Origin: Apostichopus japonicus
Lineage: Eukaryota; Echinodermata; Holothuroidea; Aspidochirotida; Stichopodidae
Reading direction: 5' to 3'
DNA length: 64,000 nt
Assembly: GCF_037975245.1 (NCBI RefSeq)
Contig: NC_092577.1
Span: forward strand, 12,557,013 to 12,621,012
Below the pieces are notes generated by a model. That model did no database searches. It was given only the letters and a program-made list of their open reading frames with translations, and was not told the DNA's origin. Shown here one piece after another: positions 1-11,200 of the stretch (its first letter is position 1; the number at the start of each line of letters is the position of its first letter). The translations under genes were made by a program, and so were the position numbers.

Positions 1-2080
1 TGCCTTTAGAAGACATTCTATGTAGTCTTAGAAGAGGTAGGGTGAGAGGGAAGATAACGGTCATGAGCTGAAATAAAGAATTATCACACATACTTTGCAC
101 CTTCCTTGTAAAGTTCTTTCTTCTTTTATTAAAACCTGTGGTCCTACACTCCGCAGCTGTACACTAAGGCCTATATAGTCTTCTATGCCTTTCAGTAATC
201 TTGCACATAACCAGAAAATGATAGGCCAGCCACTATACCTAAATGTTATTATTTGGGCAGAACAGCTAGTTCACTTGGCGCATATAGTATTACTCAACAA
301 AAATATCTCACTAAACCTACCTTCCAAGTCTTTAAAATGTGTACTATCTTAATTGATGAAGCCAAATGTAGCATGAGAGCCGTCTGGAGACATGTGTTTG
401 GCCTGTTTAGTGCACAAGCCTCCACGAGACTGGTCTATATAGAGTGTTGAATACACTACTGTATATGTAGAGCACACAGGTCATTATAATTACTCTGAGT
501 GACAAAGTGCATGGGGAACCCCCATTTTTTTGGACAATAATCTGAGAGGGCAATTAAGGGCAGTGGATATGTGAGAATAACACTTTTTTCTTTAATGCTT
601 TCTTTTGATGGACTGCTGATATTCAAGAGAAAGAAAACAAACAAGCACTTAGCATATAGTGAAAAGTTAAGCCTTTATCAGTTTTGCAATTTGCCCCAAA
701 TGTAGTACCACCTTTTCAAGAGTTATCCTGCAACTTTACCTCAATTGTTAGCCATGCAAATCCCAAAATTTTCAATTTTTAAAGGTTAAGGTTACTCCTT
801 GAGTGTCTCCATTTGGCTCGTAAACATATGGGCAACATCTGGCAGATGTAGCCAATAAATTACTTTTATTCCATTTAATTTCCTCCTCAGTCATATATGG
901 CTCTCCCTGGCCTCTGGCCACAGTTTCAATCTTTTCATACCATGTAGGCCTGTGCATGGACAATCTGAACCCCCCCCCCCACCCTTAAACAAAGAAAGAA
1001 AACATCATTGAAATCCTTACATATGAGTTTGAATTGTTCAATGGATTCAGCTGCCAATGACTCAAGCTCAGCTATGACTGTGATCTATACTGTAAGTTGT
1101 TGACTTGTCAAGAAGAAGCAGAATGCACAGATAAATACATTGCTTTCATCTTTTGATGATATGAACATTTTTTTTTTCAATCTGACATACTAATGAGATG
1201 CAGCAGTACCTGCATGGTGATAGCAAGTCTTGAAAAAATTACATATAGGTATATATTTTACTATGGTCCCTGTTGACCCTTACAATCTTTGACCAGCTTT
1301 AAACATAAAAGGCTCATGGGGCTCAAAGTAGAACACCCGTACACACCAAGAATCAAATTCTACCAAGCCTCACTTCTTGAGAGTTAGTTTTTGCAAGGTT
1401 ATTTGACCCAAAAAGCACCTGTCCAAAAAGCTAGCAACGCGCTTTGAGGCTGCGTGACCATATTTGAATGGGGATGATAACTATAATCGTACCTTGTTAT
1501 TAGTTTACTGGCACCGACAGCGATTTCAACAAAATGTGTTCATCAAATTCAAAATGCAGATCGTACTGTTATGTACATGGCATTAAAAATCCACACGTGT
1601 ATAATAGATGTAATGTGCTAGTACGTTCACTGGTATGCTGCAACGTTACACCGAAGAGGGAACTCCAGCAGGTCTCCAATAGGAAAACCCATAGCAATTC
1701 CCCTGCGCTCTTCATGTAGCGGCGGAATGTCACAACAGTTACTTCCCATACCCCCGTTGACTTACTGTTAGGCCATGTTTTTCTTCACCGATAACAGTGC
1801 TTTCCTCATTTCATTACACTTTGTCTTAAACATCTTAAGAAAGGTGGAATAAATATCTTCATATCTCAGTGGTTTTCTAGTTTCTATTTAGTGTGGCACA
1901 ATCGGACTTTGGGGGTTAAAAATGTAGAGCTACGCAACATAACACTGGCCCTCCTCTTTCTCTATATTGAATATGCATTACAAATGAATGACAGATTCTG
2001 TACATTTAAAACTATTGTGATTGGTTAAAATTCTCAATCGGACCTAGAGGTAACAAATGAGAGTTACCGTTAGAAAATAT
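1..2080. other. Intergenic, upstream of SET gene 1
   Basis: No gene, RNA or mobile element could be supported here. The sequence is AT-rich and unique-looking, with a short poly-C run near 967-981. Open frames are short (about 60 codons) with no recognisable protein similarity. The last few hundred bases probably hold the promoter of the SET gene, because the first donor-like site of that gene is at 2169; no clear TATA box was seen. Confidence 0.4.
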
Positions 2081-2689
2081 CGACCTTCGTGCCCAACTTA
2101 GAGAGACGCTATTGTAAACGCCCGACTGGAAGAGGAAAACCTGTTACCTATTTGTATTTTCTTTTGAGGTAAGCATTTTATTACAGTGTTTGTTAATGAA
2201 GCCCTCCTTACAAAAGTAGGAGCGCATATCCTGTGATGTATGCTAGATAGATGATGCAAATTGTAATGTAGTTAGCCTAGGTCCAGACCGGGACTTAGCC
2301 TAACATATCACCAGCGTACAATGCAAAATGTAACACTAAGTAACAGGCTATGCACAACCTTTGTGCCATGTACGACTACGAGTAATAACACTATAGTAGC
2401 AAGTATCACTCAGCAACAATTGTACTTGTAAAGTACAAGCCATGTAAGGGAGATATGCCTAGCAGTAGTACCCACATGAGTGCACATGAGTATCAATGAA
2501 CACATTGCAATTGCCATATAAAGTCCTAATGCATAACATCTTCATATGGTTAGCACAGCTACGTGCAATGCTGATGTTTACTGTAATAGCACAGTAAGAA
2601 AATCCTGACTTGATTTGGCACACCCCTTGTAATATTGACAGTGTTTTTTTTACGTTCTTTTAATGTACAAAAATGTTTCACCATTACAG

Positions 2690-2729
2690 GTAACCATGAT
2701 GGTTGACCATTACTAGCCTAGAGGTAACA
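2690..2729 (+). promoter_or_regulatory. 5' leader with a short upstream ORF before SET gene 1
   Basis: An acceptor (tttcaccattacag) ends at 2689, so the start-codon exon probably begins at 2690. A likely non-coding first exon ends at 2168, before a good donor (gtaagc). The 40-base leader contains an upstream ORF at 2696-2716 (Met-Met-Val-Asp-His-Tyr-stop), ending 13 bases before the main ATG at 2730. Such uORFs can lower translation of the main frame. The exon boundary is inferred from splice consensus only. Confidence 0.4.
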
Positions 2730-5193
2730 ATGAAGACTCGTGGAAAGAGGGTGAGTAAATACATCAATCTGTAATATTTTCAATTTAGCTGTCTATTGCT
2801 TAGGCATATGAGCCAGGGAGTTGAGGGGGACTGCAGCCTCTTCCTCCTTGGAGTTGGGCAAAGCAAATTTCTCTGGCAAATGACTGGAAAAGCCAGGAGA
2901 AATCTCAATAGGTGGGTCATGATTTCATTTGTGCTTTGTTTCTGTAGAATTTTCTGTTCTGTAGAATTTTTAGGTTATATTTATATATAAGTGGGTACAA
3001 TGCAAGAAGAGAATTACCTCTTCAGGTTGTCATAAACCAAATTTTTCATCCATTTTTCCAAGGAGATTTACACCTTTCTGGAGCAAAATTTGCTAGACCA
3101 CCCAGATAGAAAAAAGCTTTTGCTATAGGCCTATATGCCCTATGGTATTAGTTAAATTTTATGGTATTTTAAGTTGCTAATTCTTGAAATTCTTGTATTG
3201 AAGCTAATTACAGCACATATTATCTTGGAAAGTTATCCATGATTTCATAATCAACCTGTTATGGTTGTGAAATTACCTTTTTCTTAAGCAGTATTGGTAG
3301 CACAGCTGTAGCCCTGTGTTTATAGGTTGCAGAAAGGACAACATATTTTGTCTAATTTACATCATTTGGTGAAGATTTACATTTCATGCAGTTGCTGTCT
3401 TATTTGATTGTGGTATAATAAAACAAATATATATAGATATATTTCCTCTCATAGTTGTAGCTACTGTATACATTCATGTCAGCGTAAATATTGAAATTCT
3501 CAAAATTATTATTTTTTCATTCATTCATTTCATAAAAGGATAGACTGACAAAGCAACATATGGGATCTTGAGATTATAGAAGGGATTTAACTAAACATGA
3601 AAAATAACAAGTGGCTTTAACAAAACGTTTATTCTAAATGCAATGGTTTAGCGATGAATGGTTTAATTCAAGTTGAGAGCTGAAATTTATTGTGGTAAAT
3701 CCCGTCTTGGCAACTTTTGACATGCAGCATTTGAAATCAAATTGCTGGAATCATGCAATCCTGCGGCTAATGCAAACCCTGCCTTAACATATCTCGTTAT
3801 TTTATCCCATGCATGAACACCCAGACCATCTTAATGCCTGGGGTTCATTTAAATCAAATGCCTCAACACATTGTGTACAATATATTCTGCTCTAGCAGTT
3901 TAGTTGTGCTAGGGTTTCCAGCAGAAACACTCTGAAAGTAAGTTAACTTTCAACTGTGTTAGCAAAACTGGACCCATCTCATTCTCTCTGTCACATTTCA
4001 AAGATCCATTAACTCACCATTTGTTCATCACATTAAGCACAAGAAGCACATTATTTTTGGCAGAGGTTACATGTTATCTAGGGTCAACAATAGTGAAGAC
4101 CTTATAGGCTACTTCAAGTCATGTGTAATATTTAGGTGTACAGTACCACTTTGACTTACAAGAAGCTTGCAAATTTTAGTGGAGGTCAAGTTCATTTGGG
4201 GTCACAATTCAAATGTTTTAAATCCTAAGACACTTGATATCTCATTAAGGCATATTTGATATGTACATTTAGCTCAATAGTGGTTAACTAGTCAAACTTT
4301 GTTAACAAATTGCCATCTCATATTATTGGTATGTGATTATGCCATGTTGAATGTGAAGCTTTCGGTGTAGGTCAAAGGGCATAGGGATCAACAGGAGTCA
4401 ACATGTGAAAATGTTTGTTAATTTAATATTCCATGAATGTATCAAGGAGGAATTCTCATGTTTAGTTGCTGAGGTACTAAATTGAGTAGAATCATCTGTA
4501 TGGGTTATGGTTTACCCCTCTCATGTATTGACCCTGAATTATCTAACAGTGGTAGTATATTACATAGTTTGCCAATTAGTTAAATTTCACAATGCATCTT
4601 GTGCATTCACCTTGCTGAATGTGAGAAAAAAAAAAAGTATGCAAAAAGAGAAATATGCAAGAATTGAATATAAATTTGACCAGATTGCTAATTTGAATCC
4701 CTTGTACATTAAATTAGCTTTAGGGCCTTTCTGTATACTTGCACCTCGACATTGTGTTCTGCACAAGCACAAACAACTTGCAATAAAGTAAACTGGCATG
4801 GTGGCTGGAGCCCATTTCGGTGCACCCTAGCTACTTTTGTACATGCAGTGCAATGCACATTGTCTCTCTTGACACTGACATACTGTTACATGTATCCATA
4901 TTGTTGAACACATGTTAGAGCTTTAATTTGCAGTATTCAGTAATTGTGTTGTCACTGTTTGTGTTAACTGTTGATATATCTTTTAATCTTCCCAAAGGAT
5001 ACAGATGTACCCAACTATGAGCAGGATCACCCTGGTCTTGAGAAGAAGTTCATCAGTGAAAGGATTGGTGAGTGCTTTACTAGTAATAACATACATGCAT
5101 GGCTAAGCAACAAGATATTTTTAGTGGTATTAGAGAAATTATATATTGGACAGTTGTGCTTGTTGTTATTCATTTTTAAAGGAAATTGTTCAT

Positions 5194-5226
<33 letters not shown>

Positions 5227-8200
5227 GATATGGAGTGTTTGCAACACAATCAATTGAAAATGGGGAGTTCTTGCTGCAATACAAGGGGGAGAGAATTACA
5301 ACAGAAGAGGCAGAGGAAAGGGAGGTTGATTACATAAATCGTCAGCTGAGGCACTGCTATCAGTATTTTTATTCTGATAGAGGCAAGACATTATGGTAAG
5401 TTCAGTTTCTTTTCATAGTTTCCTGTCCATGTCAGCCAGGCTGATCTGTCAGTGAAAAGTCAATTAGTCTGCTAGCCTAACACCATTTGACAGTTGGATT
5501 AAAACTACAATTCTGTTTGAGTTAGGTGTCATATAAAGCTCACTTGATGTAGGTTGGTGCAAGTCAGTTTCCAATTTGTACTCAATACTGAAATATGCCA
5601 GAAGTCAAACAGAAGTCTGAAGAACTTTTGCTAATGGATCAGTTACCTTACTTCATCCTTTGAACTATGTTGTTGGCAAATTTTGGGTCGAATTGTGAAA
5701 ACCGTGTAAATACAATATCTCAAGAAGGAAAGCTTGAGCATACCTCATGTTTAATGTGTAGGAGTACCATATTGAGGACAAGAAGCCTATTGATTTTGGT
5801 TGAGGTCAAAGGTTATTTGGGGTCAAATTGTAGAAAACCTTGTAATCACGCAATCTCAAGAAGGAAAGCTTAGACAGACCTCATACTGTAATTAGTGTGT
5901 AGAAGTCACACATTAATACAAGAAGCCTAGTGTTTTTTTAGGAAGTCAAAGGTCATTTGGGCTCACCAGGGGTCAACTTGTGAAACCTTGTAAATACGAC
6001 ATCTCAAGAAGGGAATCTTGGGCAGATTTCATATTTGGTTTGTAGAAGTACCACATAAAGTACAATAAAGCCAACTTGATTTTGGTGGAGGTCAATAGTC
6101 ATTTGGGTCACCAGGGGTCAAATTGTGGAAACCTTGTAAAATGTTGCAAGAAAGGAACCTTGGACAGATCTCATATTTTGTTATTAGATATGCCATATCA
6201 AATTTAATTAACTTCATTCCCCTCTTACCTGCCAATCTTCACTAAGGCACCTTCCTAAACATAAAATCACAAGGGTAGCTTTGGACAGATCGCATATATT
6301 TGGTATGTAATTATACCACATTGAGTACAAGAAGCCTAATGTTGGTGGGGGTCAGTGGTTGTTTGAGTTCTTGAGGGGTCAAATTGTGAAAAAAATGTCT
6401 TGCACAACATTAAAGTAGGACATCATATTTAGTTTGCTGATGTATCACTCTTAGTACAAGAAGCCTGTTGTTGAGGTCAATGGTCATTTCAGGACAGCCC
6501 GTGCCTTTGTGAATTTATTGTTTGTCACAACACAATGCGTTGCACTGTAATAATAAGATCAAGTATGTTGTACACCCTCAGTATACATTACATCAGATTC
6601 ATGAAGAAAAGTGCTTATGTTACATCATTGGTAGCACAATGCATTTTTGCATTCTGGTTAAGGATTAGTGTTATTTCACTGTGAATTATTAATGATCATG
6701 ATTTTGAAATAATCATGTCCTCCATGATTAGGTACTTGTTGGTAATAATTGTAATGATACAGGTATTTATAAATAGAGTATTTATATTATATTAAAAGTA
6801 AGGTATTTATCAGTAGTAGAGTACTCACCATTCCGCAAGATGGCGCTCATGCTTTGTAGCGCCTGTAAATTCCAAATGAGGAACACAATTAGTAGCTCCT
6901 GTCAGGAGCTATCAAGGCAATTATCTACAGCCATAATACAGTGTGTAGTGTGCTATAGACACACACTTCAGTACTACATAGGGGTGCTAGTGAAGCAATA
7001 CATGAACTTCTTTAAAACTCAAAAGAGAATCTTTGTCAGTCGAGCTTTAACTCATCACATTGCAAACAAGGTGATATTTGTAATAATATGAATCTCTTAC
7101 TTGTTGACTTTGTAGTTTTTGAAAGGAATTTGGAAGGGATATATGGGAAGGGCTTTGCTTATTTTAATTTAAATTAATTGGTCAGGGGATAAGGCTACGA
7201 GAAGCTTACTGTTGGGTTTGGGCAACAGTAATGGTAGTGACAGGTCTATAGGCATTGTGGGAGTTACCACAACAAAGAATGAGATTTTGAAGGAAGATAT
7301 TCATGGGAGACTTTTCTCTTCATTTTGTACATGGAGAAAGTTTAATTCATTGGGCATAAAAGGTTGCCTTCCTTTAATGATTGCAATCATTTAATGAAAT
7401 ACACAATAATTGTACATGTTTTTTAATTTTATATCTTTCAGCATTGATGCAACCCATGTGAAAAAGTCACTTGGAAAATTTGTTAATGATGAAAAACCCC
7501 AAAAAGCAAACTGCAGAATGAAGAAGATAATTCACAATGAGGAAGTTATTCTCTGCTTGTTTTCAACAAAGGAAATTAATATTGGTGAAGAGATACGGTA
7601 TGACTATGGTTTAAAAAATCTTCCTTGGCGAACAGACAAGGATGGCAAGAGTACCCAACAGGAAGTGCAGGACAAAACTGAAGACAAACTGGATATAGAG
7701 GGTTGTGAACAATTACCTAGTATGATGTTGCTCAACACAACTCTTCACAGGGAAGATGATGAGGAAATTGTTGAGGGATCTTCCAATGAGATGTTGAGAG
7801 ATGTTGGTTGCAGTAAATCAGATCAAGCTTGTGAACAGAATAATAATGCAAAAGACCACTCACAGCAAGAAATACTGACCACTGCTAAAGACACTATAGA
7901 AGAAACTGGTGACAAACCTGATAAAGATGGTTGGGAACAGTTAACCAACATGGCGATGCATAATACAGCCCTTCAGAGAGAGGATGATGAGGAAATGGTT
8001 GAGGTATCTTCCATTGAAGATAGTGGTGACAAAATTTCAGATCAAGCTTGTAAGCAAAATGCTAATGCAGAGGACCACTCACAGCAAGAAAAATTGGCCG
8101 CTGCTGGATACACAAAAGAAGAAACTGGTAACAAACCTGATAAAGAGGATAGGGAACAATTACCTAACATGGCGATGCATAATACAGCACGTCAGAGAGA

Positions 8201-11200
8201 AGGTGATGAGGAAATGATTGAGGGATCTCCCATTGAAGAATGTGGTGACTGGAAAGCAAATAAAGCTATTGAACAGAAACCTAATGCAGAGGACAGCTCA
8301 CAGCAAAATCAGACATTAGATACTAGGTCTGATCTGGAGAAGGAACTTGCTAAGATAAGATCCATTCTTAGAGATACACAAGTGTTTCCTTTTATGGCAG
8401 CAGAGGTAGACTGTGAAACAGCCCTATTAAGTGATATTGAAAGTACTCATGAATATGAAGTTGCTGATGACATGAGTGATGCTTCTGAACATGAAGCCGA
8501 TTCAGATTATCATCCAGACCCTGGTGATTCAGATAAGAACAGTGATCTTGAAAAGGATGATGACACATGTGACTTACCCAAAGATGTCCCTGGGACTTCA
8601 GGGACATGTTACAATAAAGTGATTGATGCTAAAATGGATGCAGGCTGCTGTGAAGACAATTCATCAGGTTGTGAATGGGAGCAGTTGGATGATGAAGAAC
8701 AGCAGGAAGAAGAAGTCCATGTCAAATGTGCTCAAAGGAAACAAACAGAGAAAGGTTCCAAACGAGTCTACGATAAAAGAAATGCATGCTTGTTTTGTGG
8801 GAAGTTGTTAGAAGTTGTTATCGGTCGACACTATCTAAGTCAACATAAAGATGAAGTTGCTGTTGCACAGATAATGGCACTGCCTGTGGGATCAAGGGAG
8901 AGGAAAGTTAAACTAGACCTTCTGCGAAACAAAGGAAATTTCTTTCACAATGAAGAAGTGATACAAACACAGACTGGGGAGATAATTTTGATGCGAAGAC
9001 CATCAACTGGAGCCTACTTTGACTTGGATGATTACGGCCCCTGTCCACAGTGTTTGGGATATGTTAGTAAGGATGATTTGTGGAGGCATGTGCGGTATAG
9101 ATGCATTGCCAAAGAATCAGAATTCAAGGGAGAAAGTAAAAAGAGATCACACGTTCGCATGGAAAGTGACATCCTTATGAAACGGTACAATGGAGCAAGT
9201 GACAAATTGAAAAGAATGGTCTTATCTTCAATGAAGAGAGATGAGCTGTTTGATGTTCTTAGCAACGACATACTCATACTTGAATATGGAAACCAAGTGC
9301 TTCGCAACCAGCAAACCAGAAAGCATATTGTGTCCCAAAAAATGAGAGCACTTGCTAGTGTCTTACTAGAACTAAGGAAATCTGATCCTAATGGTGGCCA
9401 GAACATCAGTGATTTCATAAAACCATCAAAGTTTGATATGGTAGTTGAGGCAGTGGAAAAAAGATGTGCCATAGTTGACAATGATAATGGTGGAAGTTGT
9501 CAGTATAAGTTTCCATCATTCGCTATAAAGTCAGGGCATGACTTGGTCTGGATCACAAGAATCAAGCGTAGCCAGGCAATAAGGCAAGGTGATGCTGAAG
9601 CTGAAGAAGAAGCAAACAGATATTTGCAACTTCATCAAGCAGAATGGCATGTGAAAGTTGCTTCAGCAGCTGCTTCCACATTGAATGTAAGAAAGTGTGA
9701 AAAAGTAGTCAGCCTCCCAAGTGCTTCTGATCTGAAGAAAGTTTCTGAGCACACACGATCTCAGATTAAAAGTTTGACCAGAAAACTGATGAGTGCTAAA
9801 CCTGAGTTCAGAGATTATCGTCTATTGCAGAAAATGACCCTAGCAAGACTGATCGTCTTTAACAAACGCAGACCAGCTGAAATGGCAAAATTGCCTGTAG
9901 CTTCCATCTTAAACCGGCCGCAGTGGGAGAAATGTCAGATTGATGAATTAGCTCATAATCTAAATGCTTTGGAGAAAGAGCTGTCTAAGCGGTACCAGCT
10001 AGTTAAAATTGTGGGAAAACGTGGCCGTCCAGTCGCAGTTATTATTCCATTAGAATGTTCTGAATCTCTTAAGTTGATCATTGATCAAAGGGAATCATTT
10101 GGCATACCAGCCGGCAACCCCTATGTGTTTGCTAGGTCTACTTCAGCATCATTTCTTGATGGAGGAGAGTGCCTTTCTGAAGTAATTACTGGTCTGGATT
10201 TAGAAGCACCAGAGACCATAAAGAGCACCAAAATGAGACAGTATGCTGCAACTGTCTCACAAGTCTTAAGTCTTGGTAGTCAGGAGGTAGAGTGGCTGGC
10301 AAGCCACCTTGGTCATGATGTGGCAATTCACAAGCAATATTATAGACTCCAGGAGTCAACAGTTGAACTGTGCAAAGTTTCCAAATTGCTCCTTGCCATG
10401 GATCGAGGCAAAGTTTCTAACTTAAGAGGAAAGACGTTGGATGAAATCAGTGTTGATGGTAAGAATTTATTTAAGTAGTTCAATTAGCAGGAGTAAACTA
10501 CTTATGACAAGAAATGTAAAGAACATCTTCTCTGATAAAATGACTTAATATGCCAGTGTTACTTATACTAGGTTATGTTCACAAACTGGATTTATTCAGC
10601 ATCCATGACTCTAGGTCAGATCAGTGCAAGCATATTAGTACCTTGACCATTTCAGTGAAAAAAAGGCTGGTTTTGGCTGGCATTCTACCTAATTTCTCTA
10701 AAGGTTGCCTCAAGATTGCTTTGGCTACATTTTGTAATCAATTATAAGACAAATTTTTTGAACTTCACAATCCAACAGACATTCCTGTGTTTGAAGATGA
10801 ACAATTTGAAGAATCTGCCGCAATGCATCAGCTTGAGGGTGGTGAGTCTCTTTTGTATTATGTTGCATGTCTTATCTAGACATCTCATATTAAAGGGTAG
10901 ATATATCAGAGAAACAAGGTAAACTATTTCTTGGGTATACTTTCTTGTTACACAAAGCTTACTATATAGGGCTGAAAGGAATTGTCATGTTGGTAAACAT
11001 GGCAAATGAAAGTATCTGTAGAATTGAACGGACATAGGCATCATATTAAACAGATGTTCAAAGGTATTGCCTGTAATTAAGGAAAAACAACAAACCAACT
11101 CTTACTTAACTCTCCAGACCCCCATTTGTTCTCACGTCTTTCAGGGAACATTGGATGATAGATAACGTGTTCCGAATAAGTAGAATTGTTATTACTTTTA

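Noticed and set aside
6840-7091. 83-codon plus-strand frame in a SET gene 1 intron
   Set aside because: No recognisable similarity, and it lies between two exons that already join in phase.
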